From: an uncultured Lachnospiraceae bacterium
Lineage (GTDB): Bacteria; Bacillota; Clostridia; Lachnospirales; Lachnospiraceae
Length of the DNA: 33,798 nucleotides
Direction of reading: 5' to 3'
Assembly: GCA_947589125.1 (NCBI GenBank)
Contig: CANPZZ010000010.1
Coordinates: 1 to 33,798 of the forward strand
The notes under the pieces were generated by a model. That model made no database searches. It saw only the letters and a program-made list of their open reading frames with translations, and was not told the origin of the DNA. The position numbers and the translations under genes were made by a program. Positions 25,130 to 33,520 of the stretch are shown here, piece by piece; the first letter of the stretch is position 1, and each line of letters begins with the position of its first letter.

Positions 25130-25224
25130 GCGCCGGTTCGGTGTCCGAACGAAGTGAGGACAAAACACCGAAGCGAACCGTGCGCATCCCCCGGAGGGAG
25201 CATGTCCGGAGGACATGGTATAAT
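25104..25224 (+). repeat. Dispersed structured element, copy B (leader of the glycosylase gene)
   Basis: This is the partner of copy A, with the same 16-base core (CGAACCGTGCGCATCC, 25174-25189). Predicted pairings are ATTATACC (25122-25129) with GGTATAAT (25217-25224) as a closing stem, GGTTCG with CGAACC plus GTGT with ACAC as a central stem (25135-25179), TCCC/GGGA, and a 7-bp hairpin CATGTCC/GGACATG with loop GGA (25201-25217). Outside these, AATCTCGA near 25110 and TCGAGATT near 25232 form a further inverted pair. No known riboswitch consensus is recognised. The remaining bases of the 24981-25258 gap hold only the promoter and the ribosome binding site. Confidence 0.6.
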
Positions 25225-25258
25225 AATAGTATCGAGATTGCGGAAGGAGGCGGCAGTT

Positions 25259-25777
25259 ATGGCGGAGCGCACCCACCAGATACATTTGTATGAACCGGTG
25301 TACGATGAGCGGTCAAGGATCCTGATCCTGGGAACATTCCCGTCGGTAAAGTCCCGGGAGAACGGATTTTTCTACGGCCACCCGCAGAACCGGTTCTGGA
25401 AAGTACTGGCGGCGGTGACCGGAAAGGCGGTTCCTCAGACAATCAGTGAGAAGAAGACGCTTCTTCTGGACAGCCGCATCGCTTTGTGGGATGTGATCGC
25501 TTCCTGCGATATTGCCGGCTCCAGCGACGCCAGCATTACGAATGTGGTGCCTTCAGATATCGGAAGGATCCTGTCCGAAAGCGCTGTTGAGAGGATCTAT
25601 GCGAACGGATCGACGGCAAAGCGGCTTTACGATATGTACCAGAAGAAGCAGTGCGGAAGGGATATCATTCTCCTGCCGTCCACCAGCCCGGCCAACGCGT
25701 CCTGGACCTTTGAGCGGCTTGCCGGCCGGTGGGCACAACTGCTGGATCTCGGCAGTCTGCCCATGGAGGGGGAATGA
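25259..25777 (+). CDS. DNA-deoxyinosine glycosylase (UDG superfamily, family 6-like)
   Basis: I chose the ATG at 25259, far inside the track ORF, because GGAAGGAGG at 25242-25250 precedes it by eight bases and the protein homology begins here. The product is 172 aa. It opens with the UDG-fold first strand and active-site loop (ILILGTFPSVKSRE, FFYGHPQNRFWK), characteristic of hypoxanthine-DNA glycosylases, and ends with the DNA-contact motif region LPSTSPANASW. These enzymes excise deaminated adenine (hypoxanthine) from DNA in base-excision repair. Length is typical. The gene has its own strong promoter and a structured leader, and no partner gene. Confidence 0.85.
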   Translation: MAERTHQIHLYEPVYDERSRILILGTFPSVKSRENGFFYGHPQNRFWKVLAAVTGKAVPQTISEKKTLLLDSRIALWDVIASCDIAGSSDASITNVVPSDIGRILSESAVERIYANGSTAKRLYDMYQKKQCGRDIILLPSTSPANASWTFERLAGRWAQLLDLGSLPMEGE

Positions 25778-25858
25778 TTATGGTGCGGAAAAGATTCGGA
25801 TTCTTCAGCAAATTTTAATATATTTTGTGTGGAAATAGATGCGTTATAGAGAAAATTA

Positions 25859-25867
25859 TGTTATAAT
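25859..25867 (+). promoter_or_regulatory. Extended -10 promoter element for the dGTPase-dnaG-rpoD unit
   Basis: TGTTATAAT (TG at 25859, perfect TATAAT at 25862-25867) lies in an AT-rich gap. No good -35 box is visible at the right distance, which fits an extended -10 promoter. It sits about 70 bases before the ATG at 25939. Confidence 0.45.
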
Positions 25868-25938
25868 ATCTATGTATGCGTTTTTGTCAGTCGTAAAATA
25901 CAGGAATGGAAAATATACATAGAACAGGGGGTGCCGGC

Positions 25939-26946
25939 ATGTCAGCCAGAGAGATGCTTGAGAAGATGGAAGCGGAGTATCTGAGTCCCTATGCGGCCCT
26001 GAGTCAGAATACCCAGGGGAGGGACCGGCAGGAGCCGCTGTGCGATATGCGGCCGGAGTACCAGAGGGACCGGGACAGGATCCTGCACTGCAAGTCCTTT
26101 CGCAGACTGAAGCATAAGACACAGGTGTTTCTGGCGCCGGAGGGAGACCATTACCGTACGCGCCTGACCCATACGCTGGAGGTGTCGCAGATCGCCAGAA
26201 CGATCGCCAAGACCCTGCGGCTGAACGAGAGCCTGACGGAAGCCATCGCCCTGGGCCATGACCTTGGGCATACGCCCTTCGGACATTCCGGGGAGTATGT
26301 TCTGAATCAGATCTGTGAGGACGGGTTCGTCCATGCGGTTCAGAGCGTCCGTGTGGTGGAAGTGCTGGAGAAGGACGGCATGGGACTGAACCTGACGAAG
26401 GAAGTGCGGGACGGGATACTGAATCACCGCACATCGGGAAGGCCTTCTACGCTGGAAGGCTGTATCGTGCGGCTTTCCGACAAGATCGCCTATATTAACC
26501 ATGACATCGACGACGCCATCCGGGCGAAGATCTTCCGGGAGACGGATCTTCCGCGGGAGTATACGGAGATCCTGGGTTCCAGCGTACGGGACCGTCTGAA
26601 TAACATGATCCACGATGTGATCGCCCAGAGCATGGACAAGCCGGCGATCCTTATGTCGCGGGATGTGGAGAAGGCGATGAAGGGTCTGCGCGTCTGGATG
26701 TTTGCCAATGTCTACAGCGGAAGCGTGGCCAAGAGCGAGGAGAAGAAGGCCCAGCAGCTGATCGAGACGCTTTACAAATATTACATCGAACACACAGACG
26801 AACTGCCGGAGGAATACCAGCGTCTGATGAGTGAGCGCGGGGAGAAGAAATCCCGGGTGGTCTGTGATTATATCGCGGGTATGAGCGACAGTTATGCCAT
26901 TGACCGTTTTGAGGAGCTGTTTGTTCCGAAGGCCTGGAAGGCCTAG
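25939..26946 (+). CDS. dGTPase-like HD-domain triphosphohydrolase
   Basis: I chose the ATG at 25939 because CAGGGGGTG ends six to seven bases before it; the track start at 25906 has no such site. The product is 335 aa. The HD metal-binding set is visible: His78 (RLTHTLEVSQIA), His107-Asp108 (ALGHDLGHTPFGH) and a later Asp in SDKIAYINHDIDDA. Deoxyguanosinetriphosphate triphosphohydrolase-like proteins of this short class cleave dNTPs to nucleoside and triphosphate. In Clostridia the gene commonly precedes dnaG and rpoD, as here, linking nucleotide pool control with replication. The gap to dnaG is 61 bases. Confidence 0.9.
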   Translation: MSAREMLEKMEAEYLSPYAALSQNTQGRDRQEPLCDMRPEYQRDRDRILHCKSFRRLKHKTQVFLAPEGDHYRTRLTHTLEVSQIARTIAKTLRLNESLTEAIALGHDLGHTPFGHSGEYVLNQICEDGFVHAVQSVRVVEVLEKDGMGLNLTKEVRDGILNHRTSGRPSTLEGCIVRLSDKIAYINHDIDDAIRAKIFRETDLPREYTEILGSSVRDRLNNMIHDVIAQSMDKPAILMSRDVEKAMKGLRVWMFANVYSGSVAKSEEKKAQQLIETLYKYYIEHTDELPEEYQRLMSERGEKKSRVVCDYIAGMSDSYAIDRFEELFVPKAWKA

Positions 26947-27007
26947 GAATCAGCCGGTACTGTACAGTGGGATAACAGTCTGAGAGATACAGAAAGGGGG
27001 TGTTCTC

Positions 27008-28873
27008 ATGTTCTACCCGGATGATGTGGTGGAGGAGGTCCGTTCCAGAAGCGATATCGTGGATATTGTTTCCGGGTATGTGAAGCTCCAGAAGAAAGGC
27101 AGCAGCTATTTCGGGCTGTGTCCTTTCCATCATGAGAAATCCCCGTCCTTTTCTGTCTCCCCGAACAAGCAGATGTATTACTGCTTTGGCTGCGGGGCAG
27201 GCGGCAATGTGATCACGTTTTTAATGGAATATGAGAATTATACGTTCCCGGAGGCGCTGAAAGTCCTGGCCGACCGTGCGGGGATCGAGCTTCCGAAGCA
27301 GGAGATGTCGAAGGAGGCCAAAGCCCAGGCGGATCTTAAGATGACGCTTCTCGAGATCAATAAGCTGGCGGCGAATTATTTTCATTATCAGCTCAGGCAG
27401 CCTCACGGACGGATCGGATACGAATATCTGACGAAGCGTGCCTTAAGCGACGATACGATCCGCCATTTCGGTCTCGGCTATTCGAATAAGACCAGCGACG
27501 ATCTGTACCGTTATCTGAAGGGGAAGGGCTACAGTGATAATATTCTGAAGGAATCGGGACTTTTCACGATTTCGGAGCGGGGGACGTGGGACAAGTTCTG
27601 GAACCGTGTTATGTTCCCGATCATGGATACGAACAACCGGGTCATCGGCTTCGGCGGGCGCGTTATGGGGGAAGGAGAACCCAAGTACTTAAACTCTCCG
27701 GAGACGAAGCTTTTCGATAAAAGCCGGAATCTCTACGGCCTTAATTTCGCAAAGTCGTCCAGAGAGAAGTATTTTCTGATCTGCGAGGGCTATATGGATG
27801 TGATCGCCATGCACCAGGCGGGCTTTACCAACGCGGTGGCGTCCCTGGGAACGGCGTTTACCACGCAGCACGCTTCGCTGCTGAAGCGTTATACCAGCCA
27901 GGTAGTCCTGACCTATGATAGCGACGACGCGGGTGTGAAGGCGGCGCTGAGGGCGATCCCGATCCTTAAGGAAGTGGGAATCTCCTGTAAGGTGCTGAAT
28001 ATGAAGCCTTATAAGGACCCGGATGAATTCATCAAGAATCTGGGCGCCGACGCATTCCGGAAGAGGATTCAGGAGGCAAAGAACAGTTTCCTGTTTGAGA
28101 TCGATGTATTAAAACGGGGGTATGATCTGGAAGATCCGGAGCAGAAGACGAACTTTTATACGGAAGTGGCAAAGAAGCTTCTGGAGTTTCCCGATGCCCT
28201 GGAGAGGGACAATTATATACAGGCGGTTTCCAGGGAGCAGTTTATCAATTATCAGGATCTGAAACAGTTAGTGAACCGGACGGCGGCAAGGCTTGGACCG
28301 GCCTGGGCGGAATCCAGACAGTCAGCCGGATACGGGAGTTACGCGGATTCCGCGCGGCAGATTCCGCTGCCTGGGGGAACAGAAAGCGGCGTGACGCGGA
28401 ACGAGCCGGCTGGCGGGGGAGGAACGCACAGGGCCGGGCCGAAGAAAAGGGAGAAGGAGGACGGCGCGAAGCAGTCCCAGAGGCTGCTGCTCACATGGCT
28501 GATCGAGGATCCGCGGCTGTTTGATAAGATCCGCGGCATCATTACGCCGGATGATTTTAAGGAGGAGCTGTACCACACGGTGGCGCAGATGGTATTTGAA
28601 GGACATGAAGCCGGCAGTCTTTCGCCGGCCGGGATACTGAATCATTTCATCAATGACGAGGCACAGTACAAGGAGGTAGCGGCGCTTTTCAATGCCAGTC
28701 TAAAGGATTCTCTCGGAAGTGAAGAGCAGAAGAAAGCGTTTTCGGAGACGGTGATAAAAGTGCGCAAAAACAGTCTGGATGAAGCCAGCAGGACGGCCGC
28801 GGACATCGGTCAGCTGCAGGAGATCATTAAGGCTCAGAGCGCGCTTAAGACCCTGCATATTTCCCTTGATTAG
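27008..28873 (+). CDS. dnaG: DNA primase DnaG
   Basis: The 621-aa product, of normal length, synthesises RNA primers at the replication fork. The N-terminal CHC2 zinc-binding domain has Cys38, His41, Cys59 and Cys62 (CPFHHEK and YYCFGCGAGG). The catalytic core follows with RVIGFGGRV and the Toprim motifs (ICEGYMDVIAMHQAGF, LTYDSDDAG). A linker rich in Gly, Pro, Glu and Arg (about 440-490) leads to the C-terminal DnaB-binding helical domain. Start ATG 27008 has AAAGGGGGTG in front. It lies in the macromolecular-synthesis order dnaG-rpoD, 38 bases before rpoD. Confidence 0.97.
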   Translation: MFYPDDVVEEVRSRSDIVDIVSGYVKLQKKGSSYFGLCPFHHEKSPSFSVSPNKQMYYCFGCGAGGNVITFLMEYENYTFPEALKVLADRAGIELPKQEMSKEAKAQADLKMTLLEINKLAANYFHYQLRQPHGRIGYEYLTKRALSDDTIRHFGLGYSNKTSDDLYRYLKGKGYSDNILKESGLFTISERGTWDKFWNRVMFPIMDTNNRVIGFGGRVMGEGEPKYLNSPETKLFDKSRNLYGLNFAKSSREKYFLICEGYMDVIAMHQAGFTNAVASLGTAFTTQHASLLKRYTSQVVLTYDSDDAGVKAALRAIPILKEVGISCKVLNMKPYKDPDEFIKNLGADAFRKRIQEAKNSFLFEIDVLKRGYDLEDPEQKTNFYTEVAKKLLEFPDALERDNYIQAVSREQFINYQDLKQLVNRTAARLGPAWAESRQSAGYGSYADSARQIPLPGGTESGVTRNEPAGGGGTHRAGPKKREKEDGAKQSQRLLLTWLIEDPRLFDKIRGIITPDDFKEELYHTVAQMVFEGHEAGSLSPAGILNHFINDEAQYKEVAALFNASLKDSLGSEEQKKAFSETVIKVRKNSLDEASRTAADIGQLQEIIKAQSALKTLHISLD

Positions 28874-28911
28874 GGCCAAACTATATGCAGACTGCGGAAA
28901 GGTAGGATTAT

Positions 28912-30045
28912 ATGGACGAGAAGGTATTGGGATTTGAGGAAAAACTGCAGCGGCTGCTGGCAGAGGCCAGAAAGAAGAAAAATACTCTGGACAGCCAGGA
29001 GATTCAAAGCTTTTTTGCCGGCGACGACCTGGATTCTGATAAATGGGACGCAGTCTATGATTTCCTGGATTCGAACCAGGTAGATGTGATCCGTATGGGA
29101 GGGGAAGACGATCTTGATCTGGACATGGATCTGTTTCTGGATGAAGAGATGGACCTGGACAGCGAGGAAGAGATCGACCTGGAGAAGATCGATCTGTCCG
29201 TGCCGGAAGGGGTGGGGATCGAGGATCCTGTCCGCATGTATCTGAAAGACATCGGTAAGATCCCGCTGCTGACCATGGATGAGGAGATCGAGGTAGCCAA
29301 GCGGATCGAGATGGGGGACAAGGAAGCCAAGAAGCGTCTGACAGAAGCGAATCTGCGCCTTGTAGTAAGCATTGCCAAGCGGTACGTGGGGCGCGGCATG
29401 CAGTTTCTGGATCTGATCCAGGAGGGGAATCTGGGCCTGATTAAGGCTGTGGAGAAGTTTGATTATACGAAGGGCTATAAATTCAGCACCTATGCCACCT
29501 GGTGGATCCGGCAGGCCATTACCCGCGCTATCGCGGACCAGGCCAGGACGATCCGTATCCCGGTTCATATGAATGAGACTATCAACCGGCTGAAACGGAC
29601 TTCCAGACAGCTTCTGCAGGAGCTGGGAAGGGAGCCGCAGCCGGAAGAGATCGCGGAGAGGATGGAGATGCCGGTGGACCGCGTGAGGGAGATCATAAAG
29701 ATCTCTCAGGAACCGGTATCCTTAGAGACGCCTATCGGCGAGGAGGAGGACAGCCATCTGGGAGACTTCCTTCCGGATGACCATGTGGCGGATCCTGAGG
29801 ATGCGGCTACGTCTACGTTGCTTCGTGAGCAGCTTCTGGAGGTGCTGGATACCCTGACTGACAGGGAGCAGAAGGTATTGAAACTCCGGCTTGGACTGGA
29901 CGACGGCAGTTCCAGGACGCTGGAGGAGGTCGGCAAGACGTTTAATGTGACCAGAGAGCGTATCCGACAGATCGAGGCGAAGGCGCTTCGGAAGCTCCGC
30001 CATCCCAGCCGCAGCAAGAAACTGAAGGATTATCTGGATGAGTAA
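28912..30045 (+). CDS. rpoD: RNA polymerase primary sigma factor RpoD (SigA)
   Basis: The 377-aa product fits Gram-positive SigA length. An acidic region 1.1-like N-terminus (Asp/Glu-rich, about 60-100) is followed by region 1.2 ([17 protein letters not shown]). Region 2 has the core-binding and -10 recognition helix ([34 protein letters not shown]), region 3 follows, and region 4 has the -35 recognition helix-turn-helix ([19 protein letters not shown]). It directs RNA polymerase to housekeeping promoters, such as those marked in this window. The gene follows dnaG with GGAAAGGTAGG upstream and precedes trmK by 35 bases. Confidence 0.97.
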   Translation: MDEKVLGFEEKLQRLLAEARKKKNTLDSQEIQSFFAGDDLDSDKWDAVYDFLDSNQVDVIRMGGEDDLDLDMDLFLDEEMDLDSEEEIDLEKIDLSVPEGVGIEDPVRMYLKDIGKIPLLTMDEEIEVAKRIEMGDKEAKKRLTEANLRLVVSIAKRYVGRGMQFLDLIQEGNLGLIKAVEKFDYTKGYKFSTYATWWIRQAITRAIADQARTIRIPVHMNETINRLKRTSRQLLQELGREPQPEEIAERMEMPVDRVREIIKISQEPVSLETPIGEEEDSHLGDFLPDDHVADPEDAATSTLLREQLLEVLDTLTDREQKVLKLRLGLDDGSSRTLEEVGKTFNVTRERIRQIEAKALRKLRHPSRSKKLKDYLDE

Positions 30046-30080
30046 GCGGTCTGAGTACCGGCAGGAAGGACAGATGACAG

Positions 30081-30782
30081 ATGGATATTAAACTGTCTGA
30101 CAGGCTGGAGATGGTGGTTTCCTTTGTACTTCCCGGAAGTCGTGTGGCTGATATAGGAACGGATCATGGGTATGTGCCGATCACGCTTGTGGAGCGGGGG
30201 ATTGCTGTACATGCGCTGGCCATGGATATAAGGGAAGGGCCTCTGGCTCGCGCGAAAGAGCATATTGTCCGGCATGGCCTGGATGGTCTGATCGAAGCGC
30301 GGCTCAGCGACGGCGTCAGCGGTCTGGAGCCGGGGGAGGCGGACACGGTGATCGCTTCCGGTATGGGAGGCGAGCTGATCATACATATTCTTCGGGAGGG
30401 GCGTGCGCTTTGGGATACGGTCCGGCACTGGATCCTGTCGCCGCAGTCGGAACCGGAGAAGGTCCGGGTGTATCTGCAGGAGAATGGTTTCCTGATCGCG
30501 AAAGAGCGGATGCTCTGCGAGGACGGAAAGTTTTATGTGGTTATGGACGCGGTGCGCGGGGAGATGGAGCCGCTTGATATGGCCCAGGCCGTCTACGGAC
30601 CGTGCCTGATCCGGGAGAAAGACCCGGTGCTTTCTGATTTCCTGAAACGGGAGGAGGGCGTACTGTCGCGGATCCTGGCCGGGCTGGAAGGCCAGGCCGG
30701 AGAGAAAGCGGCGGCGCGGAGAGAAGAGCTGGGGCAGCGTCTCGCATGCAACCGGCGCGCTATGGACGCGTACCGCGCGTGA
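30081..30782 (+). CDS. trmK: tRNA (adenine(22)-N1)-methyltransferase
   Basis: The 233-aa product is a class I SAM-dependent methyltransferase that makes m1A22 in bacterial tRNAs. The SAM loop is VADIGTDHGYVPITL. The later motif VIASGMGGELII and the segment ILSPQSEPEKVRVYL are typical of the TrmK/YqfN family. Its position behind rpoD and before the Nif3-like gene is the conserved order in Firmicutes. The last 22 bases of the gene, including the stop codon, are part of a 68-bp tandem duplication, so the C-terminal residues MDAYRA are encoded again just downstream without being translated as part of this protein. Confidence 0.93.
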   Translation: MDIKLSDRLEMVVSFVLPGSRVADIGTDHGYVPITLVERGIAVHALAMDIREGPLARAKEHIVRHGLDGLIEARLSDGVSGLEPGEADTVIASGMGGELIIHILREGRALWDTVRHWILSPQSEPEKVRVYLQENGFLIAKERMLCEDGKFYVVMDAVRGEMEPLDMAQAVYGPCLIREKDPVLSDFLKREEGVLSRILAGLEGQAGEKAAARREELGQRLACNRRAMDAYRA

Positions 30783-30940
30783 GCGTGCGGCCTATGTGCC
30801 GCATGACGGAACTGATTACGGAGCGGGCTATGGACGCGTACCGTGCGTGAGCGTGCGGCCTATGTGCCGTGTGACGGAACTGATTACGGAGCAGGATATG
30901 GACTACGGACCATGCGTGAACGTGCACGGCGCCCGTATGG
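30761..30940 (+). repeat. 68-bp tandem duplication spanning the trmK stop codon
   Basis: Unit 1 (30761-30828) and unit 2 (30829-30896) match at 63 of 68 positions by my count. A degenerate partial third unit starts at 30897 (TATGGACTACGG, then CGTGAACGTGCACGG). The period is not a multiple of three, so it is not a coding repeat. Each unit carries a short hairpin (TGCGGC/GCCGCA in unit 1, weakened in unit 2). Confidence 0.85.
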
Positions 30941-30960
30941 AGGAGAAGATACCGGCTGAG

Positions 30961-30979
30961 AAGGAGGCTGATTTTATTG
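30961..30979 (+). promoter_or_regulatory. Ribosome binding site deciding a TTG start
   Basis: AAGGAGG at 30961-30967 is nine bases before TTG 30977-30979, which begins the conserved Nif3-like N-terminus (KCGEWIEKLNELAPE). No ATG in this frame gives the full domain. Confidence 0.75.
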
Positions 30980-31774
30980 AAATGCGGAGAATGGATCGAG
31001 AAGCTGAATGAACTGGCGCCGGAGAGCTATGCCTGCAGCTGGGATAATCCCGGCCTTTTGACCGGCCGGTCAGACAAGGAGATACGGAGAATTCTGGTGG
31101 CTTTAGATGCTACGGATGAAGTGGTGGAACTGGCGGTCAGAGAGAAGGCGGATCTTCTGCTGACCCATCATCCGCTGATCTTTTCGCCGGTTAAGCATGT
31201 AAATGACGGAGATTTTATCGGCAGACGGCTTATGAAGCTGATCCGGAATGATATCTGCTGTTATGCGATGCATACGAATTTTGACGCTGCACCGGGATGT
31301 ATGGCGGATCTGGCGGCGGCAAGGCTTCATCTTCTGGAGGGGCAGCCTCTGGAACTTATGGGGGAAGCAAACGGCGTGCCTTACGGTATCGGTAAGGCGG
31401 GGATCCTTCTGGAGGCGGTATCTCTGAAGGAACTGGCGGAACAGGTAAAGGAAGCGTTTGGACTGCCGTATGTGACTGTATACGGCGCGGAAGCCGCCTC
31501 AGAGATGATCCGGCGGGCAGCCGTCTGTCCCGGTTCCGGAAAGGGTATGGCTCCGGAAGCGAAGAAAGCGGGCGCCCAGGTACTGATCACCGGAGATATC
31601 GGACATCATGACGGTATCGACGCGGTGGCCGACGGCGTGGCGGTGATCGATGGAGGACATTACGGTCTGGAACATATATTCATCGATTTTATGGCGGACT
31701 ATTGCAGGGAGAAGATAGACGGTAGGGCGGCCGTGCTGACAGCGCCGGTGTCGTTCCCGGCTGTGGCCTGGTAG
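30977..31774 (+). CDS. Nif3-like dinuclear metal centre protein
   Basis: The 265-aa product starts at TTG behind a perfect AAGGAGG. The metal-binding landmarks of the Nif3/YbgI/YqfO family are present: LLTHHPLIF near the N-terminus, HTNFDAA, the central GDIGHHDG, and the C-terminal DGGHYGLEHIF. Members form toroidal hexamers with two metal ions per subunit. The biochemical role is still debated (GTP cyclohydrolase-like fold or metal chaperone ideas). The length matches the short form lacking the PII-like insert domain, although residues 120-180 form a modest middle region. It is co-directional with trmK, a pairing that is conserved in Firmicutes. Confidence 0.92.
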   Translation: MKCGEWIEKLNELAPESYACSWDNPGLLTGRSDKEIRRILVALDATDEVVELAVREKADLLLTHHPLIFSPVKHVNDGDFIGRRLMKLIRNDICCYAMHTNFDAAPGCMADLAAARLHLLEGQPLELMGEANGVPYGIGKAGILLEAVSLKELAEQVKEAFGLPYVTVYGAEAASEMIRRAAVCPGSGKGMAPEAKKAGAQVLITGDIGHHDGIDAVADGVAVIDGGHYGLEHIFIDFMADYCREKIDGRAAVLTAPVSFPAVAW

Positions 31775-31793
31775 AAAGGGAAGGGTTTGACAG

Positions 31794-33449
31794 GTGGTAA
31801 AGGTATTTATAGAAGGGGAAGAACGGGAATACGAGACAGGAACAAGACTGTTTGAGATCACAGAGGAGTTTCAGCCGAAGTATCCCTATGACATTATTCT
31901 GGCGTCTGTGGACGGGAAACTGGCGGAACTGCATAAGAAGATCAGAAGCGGAAGCCATGTGAAGTTTATCACGACAGCCGAGAAGCCGGGAATGCAGACA
32001 TACCAGAGAAGCGCGACGCTGATCATGCTGAAAGCATTCTATGAAGTAGTGGGAGCTGACAGGATCAGGAAGGTATCCGTGGATTTCTCTGTGGGAAAGG
32101 GCTTTTTCGTGGATGCCCGCGGTGACTTTACGATCGATGAGGAGCTTCTTGCGCGGGTCAGGGATAAGATGCGGGACTATGTTGATCAGAAGCTTCCGAT
32201 CATAAAGCGGAGCGTGGGAACCCAGGACGCCGTGGAACTTTTTGAGAAATACAGGATGTACGATAAGGCGCGGCTGTTTTCCTACCGGCGGGTATCGCGG
32301 GTGAATCTGTACAGCCTGGACGGATTTGAGGATTATTTCTATGGGTATATGGCCCAGAATACCGGATACATACGATATTTCGATCTGATTCCTTACGAGT
32401 ATGGCTTCGTGCTGATGCTGCCGGCGATCTCGGATCCTACGACGGTGCCGGAATTCGTGCCCAGCAGGAAACTGTTCGATGTCTTAAGGGAATCGTCGGA
32501 GTGGGGCGAGAAGATGGAGATCGCCGATGTAGGCGCCCTGAATGAGAAGATCTGCATGGGCGGCGGGGGCGACCTGATCCTGATCCAGGAAGCTCTTCAG
32601 GAGAAGCGGATCGGTCAGATCGCGGAGATGATCGCCGGGCAGCCGGATAAGAAATTTGTGATGATCGCGGGACCGTCGTCCTCGGGCAAGACTACATTTT
32701 CCCACAGGCTTTCGATTCAGCTGCGCGCGCTGGGGCTGAAGCCGCATCCGATCGCGGTGGATAATTATTTCGTGAACCGTGTGAACACGCCCCGGGACGA
32801 GAATGGCAACTATAACTTCGAGTGTCTGGAGAGTCTGGATGTCGAGCAGTTTAATAAAGATATGCTGCGGCTCCTGGCCGGCGAGACCGTGGAGATGCCC
32901 AGGTATAACTTTATTACCGGCGAGAGGGAGTATAAAGGAGATTTCCTGACGCTGGGAGCGGATGATATCCTGGTTATCGAAGGGATCCACTGCCTGAACG
33001 ACCGGCTTTCCTACAGCCTGCCGAAAGAGAGCAAGTTCAAGATCTATATCAGCGCTCTGACGCAGCTGAATATTGACGAGCACAACCGGATCCCCACGAC
33101 GGACGGCAGACTGCTGCGGCGCATGGTGCGGGACGCCAGGACCCGGGGGATCACAGCGCGGGAAACGATCAAACGCTGGCCGTCGGTGCGGCGGGGCGAG
33201 GAGGAGAATATCTTCCCTTACCAGGAGGAAGCGGACGTGATGTTCAATTCGGCGCTGGTCTATGAACTGGCGGTGCTGAAACAGTACGCGGAGCCGCTGC
33301 TGTTCCAGATCCCGAAGGACTGCGAGGAATACGCGGAAGCCAAACGGCTGCTTAAGTTCCTGGATTATTTCCTGGGAGTGGACAGCGAGAGGATCCCGCA
33401 CAATTCCATTACAAGGGAGTTTATCGGGGGAAGCTATTTCCCGGTCTGA
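31794..33449 (+). CDS. TGS-containing nucleoside (uridine-type) kinase
   Basis: The 551-aa product starts at GTG 31794, with AAGGGAAGGG about eight bases upstream. The N-terminal TGS-like domain (MVKVFIEGEEREYETGTRLFE) and a ThrRS second-domain-like region (about 70-200) precede a P-loop kinase of uridine kinase/phosphoribulokinase type. The kinase has Walker A GPSSSGKT (293-300), then PIAVDNYFVNR, LESLDVEQFN and VIEGIHCLND. This architecture is common in Clostridia, annotated as nucleoside kinase; it would phosphorylate uridine/cytidine or a related nucleoside. The gene closes the housekeeping run 19 bases after the Nif3-like gene. A weak hairpin (CATCC at 33467, GGATG at 33490, followed by TTTT) after its stop could be a terminator. 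Confidence 0.88.
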   Translation: MVKVFIEGEEREYETGTRLFEITEEFQPKYPYDIILASVDGKLAELHKKIRSGSHVKFITTAEKPGMQTYQRSATLIMLKAFYEVVGADRIRKVSVDFSVGKGFFVDARGDFTIDEELLARVRDKMRDYVDQKLPIIKRSVGTQDAVELFEKYRMYDKARLFSYRRVSRVNLYSLDGFEDYFYGYMAQNTGYIRYFDLIPYEYGFVLMLPAISDPTTVPEFVPSRKLFDVLRESSEWGEKMEIADVGALNEKICMGGGGDLILIQEALQEKRIGQIAEMIAGQPDKKFVMIAGPSSSGKTTFSHRLSIQLRALGLKPHPIAVDNYFVNRVNTPRDENGNYNFECLESLDVEQFNKDMLRLLAGETVEMPRYNFITGEREYKGDFLTLGADDILVIEGIHCLNDRLSYSLPKESKFKIYISALTQLNIDEHNRIPTTDGRLLRRMVRDARTRGITARETIKRWPSVRRGEEENIFPYQEEADVMFNSALVYELAVLKQYAEPLLFQIPKDCEEYAEAKRLLKFLDYFLGVDSERIPHNSITREFIGGSYFPV

Positions 33450-33520
33450 GGAAGATCGCGAAATTCCATCCGGACGGGTATAAAAGGGTGGATGTTTTGA
33501 AAATTATATGATAAGATAGC

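Noticed and set aside
25160-25175. ACACCGAAG in copy B, similar to a glycine riboswitch fragment
   Set aside because: The downstream CTCTCAGGC-type block and the paired aptamer layout are missing, and the gene is not glycine-related.
26959-26968. Palindrome ACTGTACAGT before dnaG
   Set aside because: It is short, single-copy and not placed on a recognisable promoter; chance is sufficient.
30796-31011. 71-aa ORF between trmK and the Nif3-like gene
   Set aside because: It is created by the 68-bp tandem repeat and changes frame between units; it overlaps the start of the Nif3-like gene.
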